Shown here: positions 9,786-19,659 of the stretch, piece by piece
Position numbering within the stretch: position 1 is the stretch's first letter
Layout: each line of letters starts with the position of its first letter
Origin: Meconema thalassinum
Lineage: Eukaryota; Arthropoda; Insecta; Orthoptera; Tettigoniidae
DNA length: 64,000 nucleotides
NCBI GenBank assembly: GCA_946902985.2
Contig: OX336399.1
Span: 164,778,911-164,842,910, forward strand
Reading direction: 5' to 3'
Notes under the pieces: generated by a model
What the model was told of the DNA's origin: nothing
Databases searched by the model: none
The model's input: only the letters and a program-made list of their open reading frames with translations
Position numbers and translations under genes: made by a program

Positions 9786-10591
9786 ATGATTTTGAGAAAA
9801 ATCTGTACAAATTATTCAACAATGCCATTTTTGGGAAAACAATGGAAAATATCCGTAAAAGAATAGACATACGTCTTGTGACTGACAGCAAAAAGGCAGA
9901 AAAGCTAATAGCAAAGCCGACATTTATCGACAGAACAATTTATGGCCCTAACCTAGCTGCTTTCCACATGGCTAAACGTAACATTGTATTCAATAAGCCT
10001 ATATATATTGGAATGTGTATACTGGATATTTCAAAAACTCTCATGTATTCCCACCACTATGATGTCCTGCTACCTTATTATGGCATGGACAATCTTAAAC
10101 TCATGTATATGGATACTGACTCGTTCATATATTTGGTTAACACCCCAGATGTATATCAAGACAAGTTGGATTTCCTACAACAACTGGACACATCAGATTA
10201 TCCTACTAATCACATATGTTACTCTACATCAAACAAGAAAACGTTGGGGAAATTTAAAGACGAGGCTTGTGGACAAATTATAAAAGCATTTGTTGGACTT
10301 AGAGCTAAAATGTATGCTTTAGACATAAATGGTAAAGAAATCAAAAAGATTAAAGGTATTAGCAGAGGTGTTGTCAAAAATTGTATAAGCTTTCAAGATT
10401 ATAAGGATTGTGTCATGAAAAACAATGTAAAAAGAATACCCATGAACATTATCGCTTCTAAACAACATGACATATCATCTATAAGGCTAAACAAAATTGC
10501 TTTGTGTCCTGGTGATGATAAAAGAGTGATTGATGCTAATGGTATAGGTACACATGCCTATGGTCATTACTCAATCATTGACCATGCTTAA
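6959..10591 (+). CDS. Protein-primed-type DNA polymerase B with zinc fingers and endonuclease VII-like insert (complete)
   Basis: A 1210-codon uninterrupted gene. I start it at the ATG at 6959; the reading frame extends upstream only through non-ATG codons. Visible domains: two Cys/His fingers at residues 10-30 and 36-56; another Cys pair at 356/359; an exonuclease motif YADFES at 415-420; and a zinc-binding cluster (C518, C521, then DHCH at 534-537 and HNNC ending at C550) typical of recombination endonuclease VII-like domains. Polymerase motif A is DANNQYG (D810), motif B is K-L-F-N-N-A-I-F-G from K951, and motif C is MDTDS (D1052, D1054). All catalytic residues I can see are present. Relatives are the PolBs of Polinton/adintovirus-like elements and linear plasmids. 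No integrase, capsid or protease gene is visible alongside. An AATAAA lies at 10662. Function in DNA replication is known for the family; autonomy here is inference. Confidence 0.92.
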   Translation: MEEAIPSYMCKECGKTFLRDYHRKRHEVSCGEFHECKTCGSTFNNAYNGRRHEECCNVVSAAKRQKAEPTKHYLLSLVPDKNGLIEYETSFEGRLKSYFIRCDTCKDLNSYLKESKQQIIQAMQKELAMHKSIKVNLVAECRFIHTSTNDITDRAFKTRNEALFLETDLSSFLETQFTKLTTEMEESELKGSNWALLAVEGVRLKINKYNPLRGSTYIPLPAAIQARKACINPENLKNEKCFMYAILAKLVKKNAHRISKYKDLENKYDFSVISFPTSLADIPKFEKANDISINVFGLEQDKKLFPLKVVDQELQDHRDLLLLSSSSGQNHYVFIKDFDKLVRHQITRHEHKIYTCKRCFTHFDNRYGQQGMEKMKEHRALCVQHDIARVEMPIKNPIVKFLNVEKMLRIPYVIYADFESILLPYQTCLPNPEASYTVPYQSHVPMSFGIYVKPSPAVEHIKTNLSSQPVIYRGPDAAEKFMDCLISIANEIDRLYSLNVPKALTQAQEAEFQCSETCYLCQKPFTQQDWKVRDHCHITGEYRGSAHNNCNLRCKTRNPVPVFLHNMSGYDANFIVKQLGCTTERVDVIANSKEKYISFTKYVGNVKLRFVDTFRLMPSSLENLVSNLTLYPETDKYFGKENAMLMTRKGVFCYDYIDSWEKLSETCLPPKEAFFNKLSQEDVSQEDYEHAKNVWNQFNIKTLGEYSDLYLTSDVLLLADSFETFRNKTLETHRVDAAHFFTSPGLSFEAMLLYTGIELELLQDYDQILLIESGIRGGICQVSHRYAEANNKYMETYDSEKPSQFITYDDANNQYGWAMCHSLPYGGFQWVSPDTVDLEKLKKDDPVGYILDVDVDYPSDLHDLHNDLPFLPECTQPKDSSLKKLIPHLGNRRRYVVHYMTLKQALDHGIKLIKIHRVLKFKQRPWLKAYVDFNNNLRKQAKNDFEKNLYKLFNNAIFGKTMENIRKRIDIRLVTDSKKAEKLIAKPTFIDRTIYGPNLAAFHMAKRNIVFNKPIYIGMCILDISKTLMYSHHYDVLLPYYGMDNLKLMYMDTDSFIYLVNTPDVYQDKLDFLQQLDTSDYPTNHICYSTSNKKTLGKFKDEACGQIIKAFVGLRAKMYALDINGKEIKKIKGISRGVVKNCISFQDYKDCVMKNNVKRIPMNIIASKQHDISSIRLNKIALCPGDDKRVIDANGIGTHAYGHYSIIDHA

Positions 10592-10875
10592 AGAGTTAAG
10601 TTATGAATATCAAAATCTTCTGCCTGCAACTAGCAAATACATAAAACAAAACTATTTAGTAAATAAAACCATGGCACTATAAAAATAAAAAAAATAGTAT
10701 TCATAATCAAAAATAAATAAAATAGAAAACAAAATAAAAACAACTGTACAATTTATAACAAAAAATAGACTATATATAAAAATGTATTTAAGTGTAAATA
10801 GTGTACATGTATTTAAAATAAAAAATATTGTATGGACACTGCTTGTACATTTTTAATTACTACCCACCTCTCTCC
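10592..10875. other. A-rich 3' flank of the polymerase gene
   Basis: Very A-rich non-coding DNA with several AATAAA-type signals (first at 10662-10667), compatible with transcript 3'-end formation. No open frame is of interest. Confidence 0.6.
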
Positions 10876-10879
10876 ACTC

Positions 10880-11240
10880 CTAATGCAAAATGAACATGTA
10901 AAACACACAAATTGGAAAATCTATGTTTCCATATTGACAAAATAGAAAAAACATTGAACTAAAATTTTAAAAACTGTAAATGGGAATTTGGTAAATTGAC
11001 AAATGTGTAAACAACAAAATGCAAAATCCATGTTTCCATATCATGAAATTTAAAAACTTAAAATTGACATTAAAAAAAACTGAAAATGGGAAATTGGAAA
11101 ATTGACAAATGTGTAAACAACAAAATGCAAAATCCATGTTTCCATATTATGAAATTAAAAAAACTTAAAACTGACATTTAAAAAAACTGAAAATGGGAAA
11201 TTGGAAAATTGACAAATGAGTAAACAACAAAATGAAAAAA
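10880..11240. repeat. ~108-bp A-rich tandem repeat, about three units
   Basis: Repeats of a module containing GACAAATGTGTAAACAACAA, then GCAAAATCCATGTTTCC, and ending in AAAATGGGAAATTGG. The first unit is diverged and the last is truncated near 11235, where unique sequence resumes. Confidence 0.8.
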
Positions 11241-11339
11241 AACGGTTGGGTAGTGATCATGTTGTACAGTAGCCAATAAGACTAGCATAAGGAGAGTTGC
11301 ATGTGTCCTTATATACTTTGTGTATGTGCATTAGCCCTT

Positions 11340-12215
11340 TGGATTAGCTTAAGTTAGGTTTGGTAAAGTTAGGTTTAGTGAGGTTAGGTAAGTGACTCTT
11401 TTCGGAAAATGGAAATTGTAAAATCTAAAATCAAAAAATATTAAATTTAAAATGTAAAATCTAAAAAACTAAAACTGAAATACAAAAAATCAAAAATGTA
11501 AAATCAAAAAAGTAAAATGAAAAAATCAAAAATCTATAATGTTAAAATGTAAAATGTTAAAATGTAAAATCTAAAATCTTAAAATGAGGTTTCTGGGGTT
11601 AGGTTAGGTTAGGTTAGGTTATAACTAAGTTTATTATTTGTGCTCTCTCATTTGCTCTTACTTTCTTGCATACACTATTTGATATCACTTTTTGCTGTCA
11701 CTTTTTGCTCTTATATTTGCACTTACTTTGAAGTTAGGTTAGGTGAAATAAGGTGAGGAAATGCTTGGTTAGGTTAGGTTAGGTTAGGTTAGGGTAGGTT
11801 ATAACTAAGTTTATTATTTGTGTTCTTACATTTGCTCTTAATTTTTTCATTACAATTTTTGCTCTAATTTTTTTTGCTTGCACTTTGAAGTTAGGTTAGG
11901 TTAGGTTAAGTTGGGTTAGGTTAGGTTAAGTTAGTTTAGGTTAGGTTAGGTTAGGTGTGGTTAGGTTATAACTAAGTTTATTATTTGTGCTCTCACATTT
12001 GCTCTCACTTTTTGCTAATTTTTTTTCGCTTGCAATTTTAAATTAGGTAGGTTACGTTAGGTTAGGTTAGGATAGGTTAGGTGAGGTTAGGTTAGGTGAA
12101 GTTAGGTTAGGTTATAACTTAGGTTATTATGTGTGCTCTCACATTTGCTCTCATATTTGCTCTGACTTTGAAGTTAGGTTAGGTTAGGTTAGGTTAGGTG
12201 AAGTTGGGTTAGGCA
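11340..12215. repeat. Interspersed TTAGG (telomere-type) arrays within ~150-190-bp higher-order units
   Basis: Runs of TTAGG, the canonical arthropod telomere pentamer, occur at about 11345-11395, 11600-11625, 11730-11810, 11890-11965, 12040-12115 and 12172-12215. Between them a module with TTATAACTAAGTTTATTATT followed by 'TTTGCTCTYACTTT' phrases recurs four times. About 11400-11590 is AAAATCTAAAATGT-type simple sequence. This is not a pure terminal array but a composite satellite containing telomere-like blocks. Confidence 0.8.
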
Positions 12216-12392
12216 GAATGGTTGAGGTATGGATCAAAAGCCAGATCCTGTCAGTTTTGCCTCACAAGGCTGAGTGTACCCCGTTCCACTCATGAGACCA
12301 AAAATTAAATTTCTTGGCAGAGCCGGGATTCGAACCTCAGGAATGACCTCCAAGAATTCTAGCCACTACACCAAGAGGTGGACAATATAAGG
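12216..12392 (-). repeat. tRNA-derived SINE (minus strand)
   Basis: On the minus strand an A box (GGTGTAGTGGCTAG) is followed by a B box (GGTTCGAATCCC), then 'GGCTCTGCCAAGAAATTTAA' and a body containing CGGGGTACACTCAG. The same body follows the head at 25658, so this is a dispersed family and not a functional tRNA gene. Confidence 0.8.
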
Positions 12393-12499
12393 CTGGTCTT
12401 GATTATACATGATCAATTAATAATTACCTAATAATAATAATAATAATAAATATTCCATTTGGCAACTACATGGCCGACCTCTCTCTGTGACGTCATTGA

Positions 12500-12640
12500 C
12501 GGTCTCAGAGCGTGGCGGCCATTTTGCCCAATAGCCCCTGTGCCAGCTCTGACTGTCCCCTCTATAAGAATAACATAGGGCTGGTTGCACTGGCGGCCAT
12601 TTTGCCCATTAGCCCCTGTGCCAGAACCGCCCTTTATATC
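12500..12640. repeat. Short tandem duplication
   Basis: The phrase GGCGGCCATTTTGCCC followed by AGCCCCTGTGCCAG occurs twice, about 78 bp apart (12513 and 12591). The second copy lies just before the truncated edge of the BEL 3' LTR. Confidence 0.7.
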
Positions 12641-12651
12641 CTACTAAGGAG

Positions 12652-15621
12652 TGTACTTGAAGAAATTTCCAGGTAACTATTTTAGAAAAAGTTACAACTT
12701 CGAAAATAACAAAGAAGAAAGAGGGTAGAATAAAGGAGAAGTTCCTACAATTTCTTATATTTATACAGAATTAATGTTGGTTAATTATACAAATAAGGGC
12801 AGGTCACTTACTGTGAACCTGAAGAGAAAATCAAAAGGAAGGTTCTCGACCTCCTATGTTTTAAGTAGGAATCACGAGCTAAATGGGGCAGTTTCCATTT
12901 CGTGAGACCTAGAAATAACTCACTCAAGAGTTGAAAGAATTGTTTTCCCTTATTATAAGGTAGAAACAATGCAAGTTTGAACCATGTATAAAACACGTAG
13001 TTATGCAGAAATCAAGTAATGCTAAACAAACAAGATGGAAGGGCACTTCGTTGAGTGTCACCTTATAGTAAAGTTACAATTTTATTAATATGGTTTGTTA
13101 GTAGAAGGTTTAGGAAAGATCGATTGGGATGGAGGATAAATGTTCATGGCCTTATTTAATGTAAACGGACGATCGCGACGCGGAAGAAATACTGAAAGCA
13201 CTGTTTCTCACTATAGTCTTTTGAATAGATGAAAAATTCACTGTAGTAACACGAAAGTTTATGGGAAAGAAATTTATTGCAATGATGAAAATAACTGGTT
13301 GCACGAGGTCGGCGAGAGTCTATTTCTTGAGGAGGTTGTGAATTACAATTAAATGCGCCATAGAACATTCCAGCGGTGGAAGAAAATTCGCTATTGCAGT
13401 AATTTATAATGAAGATTCCTCATTTTAAATAGTATTCCCACAAGTGGGTGAAAAATACATGACGGCAAGACTTGTAGATAAAGTACAGGATCTGGAAGGT
13501 TCCAGACCGATCTTAATAGAAGAATGGGGCCAAAGTTAATCCAGCGGAGGAATTGGCTTGGTGATTTATAGACAGCGGGTAATAAATAATACCCCACGTG
13601 GTGAGAAGATTTCTCATTTGGTTAGCTTAAGAAAAGCTACTTTCCATTAAGGTTGGCTTAGACTGACAAAAGCTCAACATGGCAAATCCCGCGAAGAGTG
13701 ATTATTTCAAAAAAAAAAAAAATTCACACTGCCTGGTTATGTGAAGAACAGCCCAAGTTCGTTCTCATAAACGGGAGAAAGCATCAGGCAATGCCTGGAC
13801 AAAATAACTACTGTGAAAGAAGCTATTAGACTGAATATTTTGGGCTAGGGGAGTGCGGCCTGGTTCCTTATACTCAACTTTAAGTTTAAATTTAACACTG
13901 AACATTTAAGCATTAATATAATATAAACTTTATTTGTTGTTTGACACAAGTGATAAATTCTATACATTACTGGAAACCCTTTGGGTTTAAAAATTAGTAG
14001 GTTGGCACAACTTGGTGCTATTTACAAGAGTTCATTTTAAAGACACACTATTTTGAAAACAATTGCACTTGCAAGCAATATTAAAACCATTAAAACATAT
14101 AAGATTATTGATAAAAATAGAGAATAAAAGAACGTAACTTATCTTCCGATGCTATTCATGTTGACTAGAGAGGTTCATTGCTGCAGGTCGGCCGTGGCCA
14201 GAGCTTGCTGGTTTGCTGTTGTAGTTTTATAGTTTACGAACACTATACTTTGTGATTTCGATGTCCAGCATCTCGAAATAAAGTATCGGCTTGAAGAAAG
14301 GTTCTTCTTTAGAACCAAAGTTCACTGAAGAGCGAAAGTAACAAGCAAGCTTTCATCTTGCGTAGCGGTGAGAACTGTGATCTGAGCCTGCCGACAGCTC
14401 ATCTAGTTGTGGCTTTGATGCGTAGTAATCTCCAGCGTAGCGGTGTGACGTGCTGAGTACACCGTCTTATGTTGAAGCATGCCGTTAGGTATTTGCCCCA
14501 TGGAACGAAGTTTTGGAAGACTCCATGAAGTGATGCGGTACTGTCGTGCTGGATCTGGCGTGCTGGATCTGACTCTTGAAGAGGAGAACCGCTTCTTAAA
14601 TAGGGCGTAGAACAATCGAGAAATCAGCACTGGCTGGCGGCGACTGATTGGCTAAAGCGGAGATGTGACGACAGTCCTTCACGTAGCGGCTAGGCGAGAA
14701 GCACACCTGGCAGTAGTGATCTTGTGGCTCGGAGGGTCAACATCTATGAACAGGCTGAGGTATGTGTCTTAGAAATTTTGTTTGTTACGAGTAATCACTC
14801 GAAAATTACATTATATATTATAAACATAAATGTGATTAAATACATTAATAGTTCGGTGGTCCCAAAGCATTTGACCGACAAATGCGGCATAAGAAATAAA
14901 CACACATTAAAAACATCACGAAAGTGATCACTGCCTATAAAAGATCGTTAAAAGCATGTAGAAGTTAAAACCATGAAGATGAGGTTAAAACTTGAAGTTT
15001 GTACTTAACTTGATTGCATGTCGAAGGTGAAGTTCCCTTTGATGTTTAAAGTTACCACATGGCGTGGAATCTGAAGAATGTCTCGTTAGGTCAGGAGGCT
15101 AGCTCTAGTTGAGCCTTAGCTGAGTCGACGGCCGGCGCACTAGTGAGACCTGCTCAGCGACGCACAGAGGGACCAAGGAAGGGAAAGGAGTGGGGGTAGG
15201 AGACAAAAGGTATACATATCAGCATAACCAACATAAGAAATGAAATTCTCTTGAGGAGATGGTCTTCAAAGAGTTGATAGCAGGCGATACTAGCACAGCA
15301 TGGTGAGTGAAAAAGTAGACGAAAGTCTCTTGCTCATGGAGATAACAGCTGGCGATGGTAGCAAGATCTGGTGGCCAGATGGAAAAGGAAGTCCTCTTGC
15401 ACCAGGAAGAGTTGAAGAGCTTCAGAGATTCGCTGCTAGATGACGCTAGGTGGGTCATGGAAGATATATATCTAGAACAGACTCACAAAAGATATAAGCG
15501 ACATGATCACCAAAGAGAAAATAGAAGATCACTGTTGGTGTTTGATGAAAAGGAAGGAATGAACAAGCAAAGAGCATTAAACTTTATATTCTCTCATACC
15601 GTGTATTCCAAGAATACACCA
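12652..15621 (-). repeat. 3' LTR of the BEL element, truncated and interrupted
   Basis: 12652-13734 and 14937-15621 align to 20318-22085 of the 5' LTR. The LTR's outer ~660 bp (equivalent of 19660-20317) is missing. A 1194-bp insertion lies at 13735-14928. The inner end reads TACACCA on the plus strand, that is TGGTGTA on the element's sense strand. Confidence 0.9.
13735..14928. mobile_element. 1194-bp unknown insertion with 8-bp target duplication
   Basis: It is flanked by CACTGCCT at 13727-13734 and 14929-14936. The empty site is seen in the 5' LTR near 21391. There are no evident terminal inverted repeats. The right end is a small hairpin, ATCAC-GAAA-GTGAT (14915-14928), and the left end has an imperfect ~14-bp hairpin (13736-13773). 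No open frame exceeds 75 codons. An 8-bp duplication is typical of hAT or P elements, but the termini fit neither well. Confidence 0.75.
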
Positions 15622-15662
15622 TACTGGGAGGAGAAGACACCAACAGAGAACAAATAAGCAGT

Positions 15663-16085
15663 TAAACATTTAAAGGTAATGGAGCGATCAAAGAAAGTGG
15701 TCTTGTGATCGGACCATTAGTGGTCAAGATTTTGGCCACCCTGACTCTCCCATCTCTTCCAGGATAACACTCGGTCACTCTACCAGAGGTCCATACTAGG
15801 GGGGGGGGGTGAAACATCCCTAACCAAGACCAAGTCCCCCACTTTAATGTCGGGACTGGAAAGAAACCACTTCTGGCTTCGTTGCAAAGAAGTTAAATAT
15901 TCCAAGTTCCACCTCTTCCAAAAAGAATTACGGAGGGCTTCAAGTTTACGCCAAACGATAGGTAGATTAGAATCCCTGTAAGAATTGGGAAGGGGAGGAG
16001 GGGCAGAGAGAGAAGTGCGTGTAAGGAAGTGACCAGGTGTAAGTGGAAGCAGGTCATCAGGGTCATTGGAAAGTGGAGTTAAAAA
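15663..16085 (-). pseudogene. BEL/Pao integrase C-terminal region (remnant of pol)
   Basis: The minus-strand frame encodes the conserved tail of BEL integrases: LTPGHFL, then FWKRW..EYL..LQ, then VGDLVLV. A long C/G homopolymer near 15805 shifts the frame. The remainder of the domain (GRV..CYPG.DGRVRV..) continues in another frame to a stop near 15663, about 42 bp before the LTR. The catalytic core of integrase is absent. No clear polypurine tract is visible next to the LTR. Confidence 0.85.
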
Positions 16086-17417
16086 ACGAGAATTAACAAC
16101 ACCTTGAATCACAAAATAGCTAGAAACTGCGGGAAATAAGGCACTAGTAAAGATTGCGATAAGACGCAAAAGGAGAATTGACAAGTTTAAACAAAGAGTA
16201 TAGAAACAAATACATCTATTAAGGATGAGAATATACCAAATAAACAAAGAAACTATGCGAGTAGGAGGCAAGAACGCCATAGGTAACAACCTAGTAGCCA
16301 TAAACAATGACCTTAAGTTATAATAAGTATCAAAGGGGTTATTCAGAAAAATACTTAAGTCAGCGAGAAACGTGACGTGGCAAGTATGAATACAAAAACA
16401 CATCGAATGTAACGACGAGAAGAAACAAGTTTGTTCATCAATGAACAATAAAAGTGCAAAATATGTAAGCAGAGTGCAATACATAAGCGCGTAAAGGATA
16501 TGCAACGATGTTATGAAACAAGAATCGAAGCAGTTGTAGGATACGAGTCTGAACAAGTGGAAGACACAGGCAAGCGCGGCCTTGACCCACATAGTACAGC
16601 GAGATAAGGAATATAAATATCTGAAAGAGTCCTTGACCGGAACAAGTTTATTTTGGTGATGAGTTGAGCAGCTTCTGAACTTACGGAAGCGACTCGCCAG
16701 ACAATGGTTGGCAATCTGCCAGAGTTGAGATAAGGGAATCTTGCCCTGACCTTTGGAAGGCATACAGGAAATAAACAGCAACTTGGCCTTACCCAAACTT
16801 GTATACAAACAAGTTTGACAAACAAGCAGTTCAAAGTAAACAAACAACGCTAGTTGAATCAGCTGTAACTTAAAGCGGAACGAGTAACACGACATGCAGT
16901 CATCCGTAGCTTGCACGTGAAAGAACAATTTAAAGACATAAGAGATAAAGTAAGAAATCAATTTCGCATAATTTTGAGGATTACGAAATCCGACAATTTT
17001 CGACAGAAAAAAGCTTAATTCTTCCGAACAGAGAAGAAAAGCTGGGACATTGAGAAGGAGTTTATGCGTAAGAATAATTATTCTAGATGCTAGAGAATTC
17101 AGATTTTCAAGCGATTTCATGAGCGACTTCCAATTGTGAGGAAGGAGGAGGGAGCCGGCCGTGGCCATCCTTCTAAATAGCGAAAGAAGTGAAACATAGC
17201 TTACAGCGAAATGATGGTGACTGATAGCCATGGTTTTACACAAGGGGAAGCTAGTTTTCGATAGAGAGTTTAAGCAATTACCTACTATAAAAATGACATG
17301 AAAAAGTAAACGAAGTAACACAAAGCAAGGCGAACTTGAATTGCCATCTTGTGCGGGAAGAAGGCAAACCCATTTAAACAACTTACAAAGGTGGCGAAGT
17401 TGTTCACGATGAGACAT
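16086..17417 (-). other. Stop-free 446-codon segment replacing pol in the BEL element
   Basis: Between protease and the integrase tail, where about 3 kb of reverse transcriptase, RNase H and integrase core should lie, there is 1.33 kb that is open in the frame of the integrase tail. The translation is rich in Leu, Phe, Ser and Cys, with hydrophobic stretches. I recognise no RT motif (no YxDD) and no integrase triad. The sense strand is pyrimidine-rich, which by itself suppresses stop codons, so the open frame may be a composition effect. It could equally be acquired coding sequence. Origin unknown. Confidence 0.6.
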
Positions 17418-17421
17418 CGTT

Positions 17422-18138
17422 TCGGCAAGTGTTTTTCAAAAGTATCGAGATCGAAAGCATGAGCGTTCTCTTTTTCAGAAAGGGGATTTATGTCAGCTGT
17501 AACAAAATGACATTGTGATTTGGTTTGAAGACTGGGTTGTTGGATTTCACCGGTAATAACCCAACCAAAATCGGTGTCTCTAGCGACCACGGTTGAAGAT
17601 AACTTGCGAACCTGTTTACGGAGGCAATTCCAAAAAACATTGGCACTGAAAAGTACATCAATGGGACATTGAGCATTAAACTGAGGATCAGCTAACCTTA
17701 AGTGCGAAGGAATCTTTAAACCGGAAGTATTAATAGAGCTGCTAGGAGTGTCCTTGCCGATACTGGTAAGAATGAGACAGTTTAAGTTAAGATTGGTGTT
17801 TCTTTGGCAAACGTCTCTGATTTTCAATTTTGAAGACTGCAAGACTTGAGTTTTCAAATTGTCAATGCCGGATACATTGATGGGAGTATGCGATGACGAA
17901 AGACCTAGTTTTTTAATTAATGATTGCGAAACAAAGTTATGAGTTGAAGCGGAATCAAGAAGACCACGGGTTCGAAACCAATTTCCAAATTTATCTTGGA
18001 TTTCGAATTGTACAGTGGACAAAAGGGCTTGCGCACTGTGAGAAGTTTCGGCGTTAGAAATGCAGGAAGAAGCATTAGTTTGTTCGGAGCTGCTCTGCAT
18101 GGAGTTTGAAGAAGCGGGTACTGATGACCTCGATTTTT
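17422..18138 (-). pseudogene. BEL/Pao aspartic protease region (DUF1758-like)
   Basis: The frame begins after gag and contains RGLLDSASTHNFVS, the D-S/T-A/G active-site motif of DUF1758-type retropepsins, followed by a VSGI..LKT.VLQSSKLKIRD-like body and DTDFGWVITG, which normally leads toward RT. Similarity to BEL ends near 17420, where the replacement segment begins. It is out of frame with gag; a shift near 18138-18150 separates them. Confidence 0.85.
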
Positions 18139-19395
18139 CATGAAGTGCAATAAAGAATGGTGCGGTTTTTTACAATGAAAGCAGAGATTGGATGACGTAC
18201 AGTTAGAAGAAGAATGCTTAGGTGACAAGCAGTTGAAGCAATGTTTGCTATTGAAGACAAACTTCCTTCGATCTTCGACAGACAATTCTTTAAAAGATTT
18301 GCACAAATACAATGTGTGAAGCTTTTTACAGAGCGTGCATTTTAAAGATTTGTTGAGCGGCCTGATAGGTTCTCTTGGATGGTTGAAAGAAGTGGAACGT
18401 GTTTGCTTGTTCTCGACAGATGGGGGCTGATGACCCTTTGAAAAAGCAAGTTTTTTCTCAAAACTGTGACACTGATGACTCGTTTCGACATTTTCGCACT
18501 GAAATGCGAGTGCTGTAAGGACTTGGCATCGGCTGTTAAGAAACGAGATTAAGTGTTCGAACGAAAATTCCTCCTTGCGGGCGAGTTCGATCTCCCATGC
18601 CTTTAAAGTCGAAAAATCGAATCTGGATGTAGCTAGATGAATAAGTATGGTGTCCCATGTTTGGACAGGCTGCTTAAGTTGATATAATGCTCCAACATTT
18701 AACTGCATAGAGGCCAACAGGTCTCTTAAAGAGGTGACGTCATTAGGTTTGACGGCTGGCAAGTTGAAGAGACAGCGGATGTGGCGAGCTACACTCAAAC
18801 GTAAATTGCCATATCTCTCTTTAAGGACATTAAAGGCGATGTGGTAGTTATCTGCGCTTAAAGGCAGTGATTGGACCAAGGCCAAGGCCTCGCTTTCCAA
18901 AGACGTACGTAAGAAGTAGAATTTATGAATGACGGGAATTTCCTTATTGTCATGAACGAGTGAGCAATAAAGTTCATAAAAAGAATACCATTCACCTTCC
19001 TGGCCTGAGAAGTGAGGTAGGCTTATCTTAGGAAGTAACGGTTTCGGTTTGTTCTTGTGAACTGAAGCGGGTGCGAACTGGGCCGGATTGATGACCCTAG
19101 TGTCCAGTTCTGAGATACTGCGGATCAGTTGGTGGGCCTTGGCAATCCCTTCAAAGTACAAGGGTTCGACCTCGTCCCGATCCGATTGAAGTTCTGGGCA
19201 AGCGGATTCAATCTCGGTTTGAATTTGATCGTAATAATCATAGGACCGTTCGTACAACTTAAGGCGTTGTGTTAGGATGTCTAAATCACACTCGGCGGGA
19301 TTTAATTTGTTGATAAAATTTCTGAATCTAGTGAGTTGCCCTTTATAGGAAGAACGTCTGGCAATGAGAGTTTCATCTTTTTCAGTAGGAGCCAT
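18110..19395 (-). CDS. gag: BEL/Pao Gag (DUF1759-like)
   Basis: The ATG at 19395 opens a frame of about 430 codons that looks genuinely coding. An N-terminal helical region is followed by LPKISLPHFSG..GEWYSFYELY near residue 120, the hallmark of the DUF1759 family in BEL/Pao Gag proteins. The C-terminal part has a zinc knuckle, CFNCLSPKHSSSNC (C-x2-C-x4-H-x4-C), then CFHC..PHH. Gag would assemble the retrotransposon particle in the cytoplasm. The frame continues to 17917, but the last ~65 codons are out of the expected frame because of the shift near 18140. Confidence 0.88.
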
Positions 19396-19637
19396 GACAA
19401 AGAAAATAAATTGAAATACAACTCACGAAACTGTTGAACTTTGGAGATGCTGTCAAGCTGGCAGCAGCGAATAAGTAGAAAGAACGGGACACACCAAAGG
19501 AGACAGGAGCGGCCTCTTTCTCCTGCACAGGCTTTGCACGATGTGGTTATAGCTGAAAGATTCAAAGCAGATATTAATAATTTTCAAGGTATTGTCAAAT
19601 GACACTTGACAACGCTTAGAAATAGCAAATGGACTCC

Positions 19638-19654
19638 CCCGGGTTTCGGCACCA
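19638..19654 (-). promoter_or_regulatory. BEL primer-binding site (tRNA-Phe)
   Basis: On the element's sense strand TGGTGCCGAAACCCGGG lies five bases after the 5' LTR. The plus strand reads as the 3' end of a metazoan tRNA-Phe (CCCGGGTTTCGGCACCA). Confidence 0.85.
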
Positions 19655-19659
19655 AATTT

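Noticed and set aside
12300..12392. tRNA genes suggested by A and B boxes (also at 22980, 25670, 34000, 36850, 38230)
   Set aside because: Each is followed by a conserved SINE body or lies in a multi-copy family; cloverleaf stems are not intact.
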